A stretch of 32,476 bases of DNA from Atopobiaceae bacterium (GCA_017545665.1 JAFWKQ010000011.1:1-32476), one strand, 5' to 3'; shown: positions 9,036-19,084, counted from the stretch's first letter. Made by a program: numbers and translations. The notes: generated from the sequence alone by a model not told the origin.

Positions 9036-10365
9036 ATGCCCGAAACTCAAGACAATGCCCTCATGCGATTTTTGAACGAGAAGCTCGTGCCCTTTTCGAC
9101 CAAGGTGGCGCAGAACCGATATATCCAGTCCATTGGCCAAGGCGCCATGGGGCTCATGGCTATCATCCTGGTGGGCTCCATCTTCAACCTGCTCAACACC
9201 CTGCCATTCGAGCCCTACCATGCGTTCTTGGCCTCCTCGGGCCTTTCGGGCGTCTTCGGCGCCATCTACGACGCGGCCATGAACTATATGGGCCTGTTCA
9301 TGGTGGCAAGCGTTGCCCGCGGTGCCGCCAAGAGCTTCGGCCACGAGGAACTCGCGATAGAGAACATGTTCCTTGCGCTCATGGGCTACCTCATCCTGGT
9401 GCCGCTAACGGCCAACGACGCCGGCGACTCCCCTGGCAAATCTGAACTACTTGGGTAGCCGCGGCGCCTTCATGGCGTTCATCGTGGCTCTCGTGACCAC
9501 CAAGATTCACATTGCCGTGGTCGAGCGCGGTCTTACCATCAGGATGCCCGAAGGCGTGCCCGAAAGCGTGGGAAAGACCTTCACCTCCTTCATCCCCGGC
9601 TTCTTCTGCGCCGTGGTATTTGGTGCCGTGCGCCTGGCCTTTGGCTTCACCACCTACGGCAACGTGATCGACGCCGTCTACACCCTGCTCCAGACCCCGC
9701 TTGCCGGCCTTACGGGCAGCCTTCCCGGGTTCTTGATCATCCTTGTGGTCGCGCAGCTGCTGTGGTTCGTGGGCGTACACGGCTCCTACACCGTGCTCCC
9801 CATCCTGTTCCCCATCCTGTTCCCCATCTGGTTTTCCTATCTGCCCGAAAACATGGCCGCAGCAGCGGTGGGTGAGGCAATTCCGCACATCTGGAACATC
9901 TCCATGTACGACTTCGTCTGCAACGGCGGGTGCGGCTGCACGCTTCGCCTTGTGATCGTTATGGCGCTCTTCTCCAAGTCCCAGCGCTACAAGCAGTTCT
10001 CCAAGCTCGTGCTTCCCTGCGGCATCTTCAACATAAACGAACCCGTGGTGTTCGGCATGCCCCTTATGTACAACTTCACGTTCCTCATCCCCTTCATGCT
10101 GACCCCCATCCTGTCGCTGCTGCTCGCCTTCTTCTGCATCCAGACAGGCCTCATGCCTGCGCCCACTGGCATCATTGGCATTAGCTCCATGCCCATCGTT
10201 GCCTACGGCATTATGCAGGGCTCCTGGAAGATTGCCGTATACCAGGTCGTGGCCACGCTCATGAGTGCCGCCATCTGGTTCCCGTTCTTCAAGGTGGCCG
10301 ACAACCAGGCTCTTGCCGAAGAGAAAGCGGCCGCCGAAGAGTCTGCCACACAGATCGCAGCTTAG
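9036..10365 (+). pseudogene. PTS lactose/cellobiose-family EIIC, frameshifted
   Basis: EIIC is the membrane channel that imports a beta-glucoside while the PTS phosphorylates it. The first part (9036 ATG, ribosome site GGAAAGGTG) reads to a stop at 9458. The rest (NLNYLGSRGAFMAF... to the stop at 10365) is one frame over. Removing one C from the CCCC run at 9430-9433 restores a continuous ~442-residue protein, the normal family length. Conserved features are visible: several membrane helices, a VGVHGS loop and NINEPVVFGMP. No EIIA or EIIB is in the window. The insertion is either a true inactivating mutation or a sequence error; a four-C run is short for phase variation. The next gene has a similar lesion. 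Confidence 0.85.
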
Positions 10366-10380
10366 CCTTCCTTTCCTTGC

Positions 10381-10408
10381 GCCCCACAGACCGCAGAGCC
10401 TGTGGGGC
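10381..10408 (+). terminator. Hairpin after EIIC
   Basis: GCCCCACAG pairs with CTGTGGGGC (9 bp) around a 10-base loop, 16 bases after the EIIC stop. No clear T-run follows, so termination may be partial. Confidence 0.5.
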
Positions 10409-10477
10409 GGCGTCGTATTGCGTGTGCATTGCTAGTATGAACAGAGCTTTGATGAGAAACGACGGATGAGGTGACGC

Positions 10478-11309
10478 ATGGCAGCCAGCAGCGGTACCAA
10501 GGCAATGGGCTCTCTTTTTGATCTTATGCTCGATTTCGTAAACACGTCACGCACACACGATTCCAACTACGACATTGCTCAGACGCTTATTGAGCACTAT
10601 AACGAGCTGCCACAGATGTCGCTTAGGCGCATGGCAGACTTGCGCTTCGTGTCGCAGGCCTCTTTCTCGCGTTTCTGTAGGTTTTTTTTGGGGTTCGACA
10701 GCTTTGGGGAGTTCAAGGAAGCCGTGGATGGCGCAAGCTACCGTTTGGCCGATGACTACACGCGCGACTTCCGCGCAGAGCTGGCTGGGGATCCGACGGC
10801 CGCACTTGGCACATATCGCAGCGAGTTGGCAAAAGTCCTGAACAGCGCCTTGGACAGGGAGGCAACAGACCTTGTCCCCAACGTGCTTAATGCGTTGGAG
10901 CAGGCCCCGCGCGTAGTGTTTTTCTCGCGCCACTTCCTCTGGCACATTGGGAGCTACTTTCAGGGCAAGATGTTGCAGTTGGGTACCTTATGTGGAACTC
11001 TACCAGTACTACGAGCATCAGGAAGAGGCGGCGCGCACACTACAGGAGGGTGACGTTGCCATTGTCCGCTCCATAAACGGCAGCTACTTCTACCATTACC
11101 AGGATGTCGTGCATGCAATCTTTAAGAGCGGATCCAAGGTTGTGGTACTTACGCAAAACCGCAATGCGCTCTACATCAACAGGGCGGACTACGTGCTGCC
11201 CTGCGGCAACACGAATGAGAACGACATAGGCAAATACGCTGCGCTCATGACCATAGATTACCTGGTCATGATGTATATGCGTCACATTGAACAAAACGGC
11301 AACGAATGA
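10478..11309 (+). pseudogene. RpiR-family sugar-responsive regulator, frameshifted
   Basis: The N-terminal helix-turn-helix (LRRMADLRFVSQASFSRFCRF, ~residues 47-68) is typical of RpiR proteins. The remainder is a sugar-isomerase (SIS) domain that would sense a phosphosugar (VVFFSRHF..., then GDVAIVRSINGSY...). The first frame ends at 11053. From 10989 the correct protein (YVELYQYYEHQEEA) continues in another frame to 11309. Dropping one base near 10986-10989 gives ~277 residues, normal for the family. The ATG at 10478 has a GAGGTGA ribosome site. It lies just after the PTS gene and before the GH1 gene, which suggests control of beta-glucoside use. Real decay versus sequencing error cannot be decided here. 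Confidence 0.8.
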
Positions 11310-11315
11310 TTTTGC

Positions 11316-11340
11316 CAAAAAGGGCGAGACCCCTTTTGAC
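11316..11340. repeat. Intergenic palindrome, copy 2
   Basis: CAAAAAGGG-CGAGA-CCCCTTTTG repeats the element at 8887-8913 with one mismatch. It lies just downstream of the regulator stop and may end its transcript. The rest of 11341-11561 shows no gene; the GH1 ribosome site is at its end. Confidence 0.65.
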
Positions 11341-11552
11341 AACAAAACCTGCATAGGAGAGATCCGGGGTGCGCGTGCGTCGCGCCCCCATCCAGCTTAT
11401 TCGCGGCCAGCCTGGGTGGGACGGTTATGCCACTCTCCCTGTTACGAGGTCCGTACGACCCCACACGACATGTCGGCATCCCGTCCGCCAGATCTGCATT
11501 GCCTCAACAAGCATTCGATATTCGGCTCGTAAAAGCAACAACTACAAGATAG

Positions 11553-13037
<1,485 letters not shown>

Positions 13038-13039
13038 GT

Positions 13040-13066
13040 GGCAAAAGGGTGGGACCCCCCTCTGCC
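13040..13066 (+). terminator. Imperfect hairpin after GH1
   Basis: GGCAAAAGGG...CCCCCCTCTGCC lies 3 bases after the GH1 stop. It loosely resembles the AAAAGGGG palindromes at 8887 and 11316 but pairs imperfectly. Confidence 0.3.
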
Positions 13067-13144
13067 GTCACTTTGCGAACTGCGCACGCAGAGCTCAATC
13101 CCGTCACGCCCCTCGCCGCCCACGGTCGCTGCGCGAACTGCGCG

Positions 13145-14104
13145 CTACATGGCCGCGCGCACTGCGTCCAGGATGGCGGCGCAGCGCACGGACGAGGCAA
13201 GCGACATGACGTCCGACTCCGTTTTGTCACTCTCCACGAGGCCCACGAAGTGGCGGACCTCGCCAAAGAAGTCGTCCACCTCGTACGGCGCGTCTATTGT
13301 CTGCTCTTCGGCACCGTCGATGCGCAGCACCGCGGCTTGCGGGCGATGGAGCTCATCCACCACCAGAGTTCCACGCGTGCCCACGATGGTTGCCCTGCGC
13401 TGCTTGGCGCGGTCGAAGGCACATTCCAGGCGAGCCTCAACGCCACCGCAATCCATACGGGCATCCACGTATACGTCGACGCCGTCCTTGCGAACGCATT
13501 CCGCCCGCAGCACTTCGGGATCTTTCGCGCACAGGTCCTCGATCCAGCTCGCGCAGTAGGTTCCGCAATCCAAGAGGACGCCCGCACCAGGCCCTGGCGC
13601 CATGTGATACGAGCCCGTTCCCTCCACGAGGCCGAGCATGTCGTTGCACAGCGTGGCCTCAACGCTACGCAACTCGCCGATCTTGTCTATGGCCCGCCTG
13701 ACCTTTGGGTAGATTGCAGTGAAGCGAGGCTTCATCGCCTCCATGAAGAGCACGCCCTCGTCGAGCGACGCCCGAGCCACTTCCTCCATCTGCGTCGCAG
13801 AAAGCATCGCGGGCTTCTCGCAGAGCACCGCCTTTCCCGCACGCAGCGCCCGGAGCGCCCACTCATGGTGCAGGTCGTGAGGCAACGCGAGATAGATGGC
13901 ATCGACGCCGTCGTCTGACAAGAGCTCGTCGTGGCTGCCATACGCACGGGCGCCCTCATTGTGCGGCACACCATCCAAAAACGCCGCAGCCTTGCTCGTC
14001 GTGCGACAGCTTGCCGCCACCAGCGATGCTCGATCCTCATGCGCCAAGCTCGCCGCAAAGCGACGGGCGATATTGCCTGCCCCCAGGATTCCAAAACGTA
14101 CCAT
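13145..14104 (-). CDS. Gfo/Idh/MocA-family oxidoreductase
   Basis: This is an NAD(P)-dependent sugar or polyol dehydrogenase-type enzyme. The Rossmann motif GILGAGNIA is at residues 5-13, the conserved EKP at 96-98, and the second-half segment GVLLDCGTY, with a likely catalytic Asp, near 175-183. At 319 residues it fits the family. The ATG at 14104 is chosen over the upstream one at 14137 because GGGAGG lies 6-7 bases before it and the Rossmann fold starts right there. It converges on the GH1 gene, so a role in carbohydrate turnover is plausible, but the substrate is not shown by sequence. Confidence 0.9.
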   Translation of the reverse strand: MVRFGILGAGNIARRFAASLAHEDRASLVAASCRTTSKAAAFLDGVPHNEGARAYGSHDELLSDDGVDAIYLALPHDLHHEWALRALRAGKAVLCEKPAMLSATQMEEVARASLDEGVLFMEAMKPRFTAIYPKVRRAIDKIGELRSVEATLCNDMLGLVEGTGSYHMAPGPGAGVLLDCGTYCASWIEDLCAKDPEVLRAECVRKDGVDVYVDARMDCGGVEARLECAFDRAKQRRATIVGTRGTLVVDELHRPQAAVLRIDGAEEQTIDAPYEVDDFFGEVRHFVGLVESDKTESDVMSLASSVRCAAILDAVRAAM

Positions 14105-14463
14105 GTTCCGCCTCCCATTCGTTTGCTTGCCAATCACTTACAAGTCGCCAAAGTGTCGTTGACGTTATTCTCGTCCACGTGCCTACGACGCGCTTTCAGA
14201 TGGCTCCGCGCTCGCTTCGCTCGCTCACTTCGTGAGTCGCCATCTGCAAGCGCGCCGTAGGCATAGGTATAAGAACACGACGTTTACCAAAAGGCTTGGC
14301 AAGCGTGCCCGACACTGCCGTATACTCTTGCAGTCATCATACCTTCTGAGGGGGTCAATTCACGGGAATTCAGGCAACGGCATCGCGGTTGACGGGTTTC
14401 TCACCACAAGATGACACCCTTACGCAGCTGGCACACAAACGATTTTAAGAGGGAGCTTTTTGC
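14105..14463. other. Divergent intergenic region between oxidoreductase and alcohol dehydrogenase
   Basis: No gene is seen. It contains hairpin element A (14180-14263) and a possible plus-strand promoter (TTGGCA near 14297, TATACT near 14322; the spacing is long). A ~125-base leader before the ATG at 14464 contains AGAGGGAG as ribosome site. Confidence 0.5.
14180..14263. repeat. Long hairpin element A with conserved 40-base core
   Basis: Arms 14180-14204 and 14239-14263 pair over 25 bp with 2 mismatches. Between them, 14205-14238 includes a small hairpin CTCAC-TTC-GTGAG. The stretch 14202-14241 is identical to 23622-23661 in element B, whose arms have a different sequence but also pair with each other. 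Confidence 0.8.
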
Positions 14464-15564
14464 ATGAACTACTACATGCCCACAAGACTGTACACCGGCA
14501 GCGACTGCATCGCCCAACACGGGGATGCGCTCAAGGCGCTGGGCGAACGCTGCCTTTTGGTTACCGAGCGCGTGGCCGCCAGTAAGAGCGGCGCCTTGGA
14601 GGATGTGGAGCGCGTGCTCTCGTCGCACGGAATCGAACGCGACGTATGGGACGGCGTCACCGCTAATCCCCCACTGAGCTCCTGCATGGAAGCCGGCAAG
14701 CTGGCAGCTCAGTGCAACGCCCAGTTTGTGGTGGGCATCGGCGGCGGTTCCTCGCTCGACGCGGCAAAGGCCGTTGCGGTGTTTGCCGCAAACCCCACGC
14801 TCGACGAGGTGGGCTTCTATGCGCTGGCCTGGGAACGCGACCCCTTGCCCATCGTGCTGGTGGGCACCACGGCGGGCACCGGCAGCGAGGTTACCAAGGT
14901 GTCGGTCCTCACCGACAGCTCCCTGCGCAAGCACAGCATCCACGACGACAGGCTGTACGCGACCTTGTCCTTTGGTGACAGCCGACACACGCACACCTGT
15001 CCTGCGGCGGTTACGCTCTCGTGTGGCGTGGACGTTCTGGCGCATGCGACGGAGAGCTACTTTAGCCACAAGGCTGACGAGATATCCAGGGCCTTCTCGG
15101 TGCGCGCGATTCGGCTGGCATGCGGCCCGCTGAGCGTGGCGGCTGCCGGCGAGGAGCTGGACGACGAGCAGCGCCGATTGCTGTACGAGGCCTCCATCCT
15201 GGGCGGGCTCGCCATAAACACCACGGGGACCTGCTTCCCGCACAACGTGGGCTACTACCTCACCGAGAACTACGGCGTTCCGCACGGGTTTGCCAGCGCT
15301 GTATTCATGCCGCATATGTTGGAGTACGCGAACGAGTTCGACCCGTCCTATGCGCAGGCGTTCTACGACGAGATCGGAATGAGCCTGCAGGCATACGTGC
15401 GCCTGGTGAGGGACTGCCTCCCCGCCTTCGAATTCCGCATGGACTCCGAAGAGATTGAGCGCGCGCTTCCGCGCTGGGAGAGTAACGGATCGGTGCAAAA
15501 CACGCGGGCTCGTGTTACGCTCAGTAACATCCGCGAGGTTCTTACAAGCACGTTTGGCCAATAG
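14464..15564 (+). CDS. Iron-type (group III) alcohol dehydrogenase
   Basis: The protein has the nucleotide-binding GGGSSLDAAK at 93-102 and the TTAGTGSE loop at 135-142. The metal ligands are D190, H194 (GVDVLAHATESY), H260 (FPHNVGY) and H274 (GVPHGFA). It is 366 residues, slightly short but complete for the family. Members reduce aldehydes or oxidise alcohols and polyols with NAD(P)H in the cytoplasm. The ATG follows AAGAGGGAG. The cupin gene starts 14 bases after the stop, so the two are probably co-transcribed. The preferred substrate cannot be read from the sequence. Confidence 0.92.
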   Translation: MNYYMPTRLYTGSDCIAQHGDALKALGERCLLVTERVAASKSGALEDVERVLSSHGIERDVWDGVTANPPLSSCMEAGKLAAQCNAQFVVGIGGGSSLDAAKAVAVFAANPTLDEVGFYALAWERDPLPIVLVGTTAGTGSEVTKVSVLTDSSLRKHSIHDDRLYATLSFGDSRHTHTCPAAVTLSCGVDVLAHATESYFSHKADEISRAFSVRAIRLACGPLSVAAAGEELDDEQRRLLYEASILGGLAINTTGTCFPHNVGYYLTENYGVPHGFASAVFMPHMLEYANEFDPSYAQAFYDEIGMSLQAYVRLVRDCLPAFEFRMDSEEIERALPRWESNGSVQNTRARVTLSNIREVLTSTFGQ

Positions 15565-15578
15565 AAGGGAGAATTCGG

Positions 15579-15923
15579 ATGATTCGCAAGAAGGAAGACC
15601 AGGCAATCGAGCACAAGTGCATCCGCGACGGCATCGGCGAGGTGGAGATGCACAAGATCTGCGAGAGCGTTGAGGAGCTGTACGGCAAGGGCCGCCTGTT
15701 CAATCGCATGATCATTGCCCCAGGCAACAGCATTGGCGAGCACAAGCACGAGGGAGACAACGAGATCTTCTACTTCCTCTCGGGCACGGGCGAGTACAAC
15801 GACAACGGCACCAAGGTTCAGGTTGGCCCTGGCGACACCACCGTCTGCAACGACGGCGAGATGCATGGCCTCGTGAACACCGGTGACGTGCCCCTCGAGT
15901 TCATCGCGCTCATTCTGTACTAG
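15579..15923 (+). CDS. Small single-domain cupin
   Basis: The 114-residue protein shows both cupin motifs: G-x-H55-x-H57-x4-E62 (GEHKHEGDNEIFYFLSG) and PGD...H96 (GDTTVCNDGEMHG). This gives the usual three-His/one-Glu metal site. The AAGGGAG before the ATG supports the start. Cupins of this size act as isomerases, metal-dependent enzymes or sugar-binding helpers. Being in one operon with the iron alcohol dehydrogenase suggests it works on the same metabolite, an inference from position only. Confidence 0.88.
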   Translation: MIRKKEDQAIEHKCIRDGIGEVEMHKICESVEELYGKGRLFNRMIIAPGNSIGEHKHEGDNEIFYFLSGTGEYNDNGTKVQVGPGDTTVCNDGEMHGLVNTGDVPLEFIALILY

Positions 15924-15956
15924 AGCAGCGGCTGTTACCGCGGCATACGCACTTTC

Positions 15957-15999
15957 GCGCCCTTCTTGGCATCGTGGAATGCGACGCCTGGAAGGGCGC
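15957..15999. terminator. Hairpin between convergent cupin and glycosylase genes
   Basis: GCGCCCTTC (15957-15965) pairs with GAAGGGCGC (15991-15999) around a 25-base loop that is itself partly paired. It sits between two convergent stops, so it could serve both directions. Confidence 0.45.
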
Positions 16000-16000
16000 C

Positions 16001-16483
16001 CTATTCGAAGATGACCGCATAGGCTTCCAAGAGCTTGTCCATGCCGCATGCGGCGTTGGCGGGACTCGTTGAGGGAAGCCGCGTTGCGGGAAGGCCGCAC
16101 TCCCGCTCGCAGCCCAGACGTCGGTATAGCTCGAACGCCTTGGCACCCGTGCAATACACGGCCCCAATGGGAGCGGCCTTGGTAATGAGCGAGAGCCGAT
16201 TGGGCTTCGCGTTGCGAATGCTCGCGTCGGAGGCGCCCTGGATGTCGCATTCGGCGACGACGTCCCATAGCGCGATGCCATGGCGCAGGCAAAAGTTGCG
16301 CTTCTGCTCGTTGGTCGTGGGCAGGTCCTCTTTCGCGAGCGTGGAGAGCACGCGCCAGAACCGGTTCTGCGGATGTCCGTAGTTGTACTGGCCCTCGCGA
16401 GACTTGGGACTGGGAAACGACCCAAGCACGAGGACGCGGCTGTGCTCGTCGTAGGTTGGCGGGATGGTATGCGTGAGGTGCAT
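16001..16483 (-). CDS. DNA-deoxyinosine (hypoxanthine) glycosylase, UDG superfamily
   Basis: The 160-residue protein begins MHLTHTIPP and carries VLVLGSFPSPKSRE (~17-30) and GHPQNRFWRVL (~36-46). These are marks of the family-6 uracil-DNA-glycosylase group that removes deaminated adenine (hypoxanthine) from DNA. A C-terminal LPSTSPAN segment matches the usual substrate-pocket loop. The ATG at 16483 is preferred over an upstream ATG at 16639: GGAG lies 9 bases before it, the protein then has the family length, and the longer version would run through the terminator of the neighbouring ATPase gene. Confidence 0.85.
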   Translation of the reverse strand: MHLTHTIPPTYDEHSRVLVLGSFPSPKSREGQYNYGHPQNRFWRVLSTLAKEDLPTTNEQKRNFCLRHGIALWDVVAECDIQGASDASIRNAKPNRLSLITKAAPIGAVYCTGAKAFELYRRLGCERECGLPATRLPSTSPANAACGMDKLLEAYAVIFE

Positions 16484-16549
16484 GGCTGATTCTCCGGGAT
16501 TGAGCGGGATCGTGGATTTTATAGCATACCCCTTTAGGAATGACCCGGA

Positions 16550-16603
16550 GAGAAAAAGCTGCCCGCGAAGGTTGGGCCACCCACACGATGGCCCACCCTT
16601 CGC
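16550..16603 (-). terminator. Terminator of the P-type ATPase transcript
   Basis: GCGAAGG...GGGCCA pairs with TGGCCC...CCTTCGC (16565-16603), just downstream of the ATPase stop. On the minus strand it is followed by CTTTTTCTC. A strong intrinsic terminator. Confidence 0.8.
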
Positions 16604-16607
16604 GTCA

Positions 16608-18692
16608 CTAAAGGTAGCTCCGCATGGCCGAAGCCCCAAGCGCCACGGTCGAGGTGTTGTGCAGCAAGGACGATGCCTGCGGGGTAATGACGCCGCCTAT
16701 TCCCAGCGCCAAGAGGCCCGAGTTCCACAGCATGATTTCCCAAAAGCTCCTTTCGAGCCTGTTCATCAGGCCTTGGCTCAGCTTGCGCAAGCGCACCAGC
16801 GAGTCCAGGTCGGAGTCGGTGAGCGTAATGTCGGCGACCTCGCGCGCTATGGCGGTTCCCGCCGCCATGGCAACGCCCACGTTCGCCTCCTTGAGCGCCG
16901 GCGAGTCGTTAACGCCATCGCCCACCATCACCACGTGCCGACCAGCCTCGCACAGCTTGCGCACGTACTCGTACTTCTGCTCGGGCAGCATGTTTGCCAC
17001 CCATTCGGTAACGCCCACGGACTCGGCCACGCGCTGGGCCGCCGCCTCGTTGTCGCCCGTGAGCATAACCACATGCTCAAACCCAAGCGCGCGCAAGTCG
17101 CGAATCGCCTCGTGCGCGTCCTCCCTTATGGGATCCTCGATTCCTATGACACCCACAAGCACACCGTCCACCGCAAGGTAGAGCGCAGAGAGCCCGCGCA
17201 GCCTCTCGTCTACATCGTGTAACTGCTCGTCACTCGCCTCCACGCGTTCGTCGCCCATCACGAAATGGCGCGACCCAATAACCACGCGTTTCCCGTCCAG
17301 CGAGGACGCCAGCCCATGCGCCACGATGTACTCCACCTCGGCGTGGCGTTCGCGATGCTTTAGGTTCTTGTCTGCCGCAGCCTTTACCACGGCACGCGCC
17401 ACGGGATGCGGATAGTGCTCCTCCAGGCATGCCGAGAGGCGCAGCACCTGATCGCGACGGTATCCGTTGAGGGCGATGACCTTGCGCACGCGCGGCACCG
17501 CCTCGGTAAGGGTGCCGGTCTTGTCGAACACGATGGTATCCGCCTGGGCGAAGTCCTCGAAGTGGCGCGAGCCCTTAACGCTTATGCCCATTCGCGCGCC
17601 TTCGCTCATGGCGCTCAAAACCGACACCGATCCCGTGAGCTTGAGCGCGCAGGAGTAATCCACCATAAGGCTCGCGGCTACCTTTGTTGGATCGCGCGTA
17701 ATGAGGGCCACCAGCGCCGAGAGCAGGAAGTTCCAGGGAACGATGCCGTTCGCAAGGCGCTCGCGACGCGCCTCCGTAACGCTCTTCTGCTCCTCCGACT
17801 GCTCCACCAGCGAGACGATGGATCGCAGGCGCGTCTTGTTCGCGGGCTTTAACACCCGCACGAAGATCTCGCCCTCCTCCAGCGAGGTCCCCGCATACAC
17901 CGAGTCGCCAACCGTGCGTTCCACCGCCAAGGGCTCGCCCGTAAGCGCCGCCTGGTTGACCATGCCCACTCCCTGCTCGACCGTGCCGTCTATGGGAACC
18001 GGCTGTCCGGTGCGCACCACCACGAGGTCGCCCTGGGCCAGCTCGGTGGCGGGCACGCTGACCTCCTGCCCGCGCTCCACGCGTGCCGCCAAGTCGGGCA
18101 CGCTCAGCAACGAGTAGATGAGCTCGTTGGCAGACTGCGCACGCGTGTAGTCCTCCAGCACCTCGCCCACATCCAGGAGAAACATGGTCTCGCTCGCCGT
18201 TGACGCGTCGCCCTGCACAAACGACGCCCCAATGGCGGCCGCGTCCAGCGAGGCCACGTCGAGCTTGCCCTTGCTCAAAGAGCTGAACGCTAGCCGCAGG
18301 AAATGCCTGTACTGCCACACGGCGTAGGCCATGTCCAGCGGCGCGGGCAGGAACAGGCGCCGCAGCACGAAGCTGCCTATCGTACACGCGAGGTCGAGCA
18401 CGAGGTCGTGAGTCCGCGTGGCCAAGGCGTACGTATAGTCCGAGCGGACCGCGTCGAGCTGCTTGCTGTCAATGGCATCGAGGTAGTCGAGAACGCGCCC
18501 ACGCGTCTTCTGCGCCTCCAGCGTGCCGTACGTAACGGCAAGCGAGCCGATGCGCGGGTATATTGTTGCGTCCGTTATGGCAGGACATTCGAGCAACACC
18601 CTAAAGAGCGGATCCACGTCGTCCTCGCGCACCACGCCGTTGAGTCGCACGCGCAAGCGGCCGGGCACCTCGTGCTCTATGGAATAGTACAT
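16608..18692 (-). CDS. P1B-type heavy-metal efflux ATPase, CtpC-like
   Basis: The 694-residue pump has all P-type signatures: TGEP (251-254), phosphorylation site D390-KTGT, HP (429-430) and GDGVND (591-596). The N-terminal ~90 residues look like an HMA-type fold without a CxxC. The metal-site helix carries D345-Y-S-C348-A-L in place of the usual CPC. A single-Cys variant of this kind is expected of Mn/Zn-type pumps such as mycobacterial CtpC rather than Cu or Cd pumps. The gene starts 7 bases after the small PacL-like gene, so they form one operon, and a strong terminator follows. The transported ion (Zn or Mn most likely) is inferred. Confidence 0.88.
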   Translation of the reverse strand: MYYSIEHEVPGRLRVRLNGVVREDDVDPLFRVLLECPAITDATIYPRIGSLAVTYGTLEAQKTRGRVLDYLDAIDSKQLDAVRSDYTYALATRTHDLVLDLACTIGSFVLRRLFLPAPLDMAYAVWQYRHFLRLAFSSLSKGKLDVASLDAAAIGASFVQGDASTASETMFLLDVGEVLEDYTRAQSANELIYSLLSVPDLAARVERGQEVSVPATELAQGDLVVVRTGQPVPIDGTVEQGVGMVNQAALTGEPLAVERTVGDSVYAGTSLEEGEIFVRVLKPANKTRLRSIVSLVEQSEEQKSVTEARRERLANGIVPWNFLLSALVALITRDPTKVAASLMVDYSCALKLTGSVSVLSAMSEGARMGISVKGSRHFEDFAQADTIVFDKTGTLTEAVPRVRKVIALNGYRRDQVLRLSACLEEHYPHPVARAVVKAAADKNLKHRERHAEVEYIVAHGLASSLDGKRVVIGSRHFVMGDERVEASDEQLHDVDERLRGLSALYLAVDGVLVGVIGIEDPIREDAHEAIRDLRALGFEHVVMLTGDNEAAAQRVAESVGVTEWVANMLPEQKYEYVRKLCEAGRHVVMVGDGVNDSPALKEANVGVAMAAGTAIAREVADITLTDSDLDSLVRLRKLSQGLMNRLERSFWEIMLWNSGLLALGIGGVITPQASSLLHNTSTVALGASAMRSYL

Positions 18693-18699
18693 GGCGCCG

Positions 18700-18969
18700 T
18701 TACTCCGAATCGGCTGCCGCGGCCGAATCGGCTGCCGCGGCCGGATCCGCTGCCACAGTTTCCTGCTTGTTTATGTAGGTCGCCTCGGCCACCATGTCGC
18801 CAACCTCAGCGCGCGCCTGCTCCACAAGATCCAAATAGCACGCCTTCGCACGCATGCCGGCGGCAATGCACTGCACGTAGCAGCGTTTGGCTGGTTCGCT
18901 CGTAAGGACCTTTGGCATCACCTGTCCAAGCACGGCTCCACCCAAAAGCAAGCAAATCTTCGAACTCAT
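18700..18969 (-). CDS. Small PacL-like (DUF1490-type) partner of the P-type ATPase
   Basis: This is an 89-residue protein: a hydrophobic N-terminus (KICLLLGGAVLGQV), four Cys (6, 30, 34, 44), a helical middle (LVEQARAEVGDMVAEA) and an Ala/Asp tail. The layout and its place directly before a CtpC-like pump match mycobacterial PacL proteins, which gather such pumps into membrane platforms. The tail here is made of AAADS repeats and has no His-rich metal motif like that of PacL1. The start is firm: AAGGAGG lies 8 bases before the ATG at 18969. The family call rests on pattern and context. Confidence 0.65.
   Translation of the reverse strand: MSSKICLLLGGAVLGQVMPKVLTSEPAKRCYVQCIAAGMRAKACYLDLVEQARAEVGDMVAEATYINKQETVAADPAAAADSAAAADSE
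18705..18758 (-). repeat. 18-bp tandem repeat, three copies
   Basis: CCGAATCGGCTGCCGCGG occurs at 18705-18722 and 18723-18740, with a diverged third copy at 18741-18758. It encodes the AAADS tail of the PacL-like protein and could change length by slippage. Confidence 0.85.
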
Positions 18970-18981
18970 GGCAACTTCCTC

Positions 18982-19001
18982 CTTGTTTACTGTGGTTAAC
19001 T
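18982..19001. promoter_or_regulatory. 20-base motif upstream of pacL-like gene, repeated at 23738
   Basis: The 20-base stretch matches 23738-23757 at 19 of 20 positions and contains GTTAAC. Here it lies just upstream of the ribosome site of the minus-strand metal-efflux operon; at 23738 it forms part of a promoter. It may be a shared operator. Confidence 0.4.
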
Positions 19002-19048
19002 CGACTTAATTTAGGATAACGTTATTTTCATCAGAATTTGTTAGTAAT

Positions 19049-19084
19049 GGGTAACATTTTTTTGGATTTGTCCTATAGTTACCC
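19049..19084 (+). promoter_or_regulatory. Promoter/operator of the ABC transporter genes
   Basis: A -10 box TATAGT (19074-19079) lies within an inverted repeat GGGTAAC (19049-19055) / GTTACCC (19078-19084), 30 bases before the ATPase ATG. A repressor bound here would block the promoter. Confidence 0.45.

Noticed and set aside
15363..16586. 407-codon minus-strand open frame
   Set aside because: It crosses the cupin gene, a terminator and the glycosylase in other frames; no domain is visible.
16484..16639. N-terminal extension of the DNA glycosylase
   Set aside because: The extension runs through the ATPase terminator and lacks family sequence; a ribosome site supports the start at 16483.
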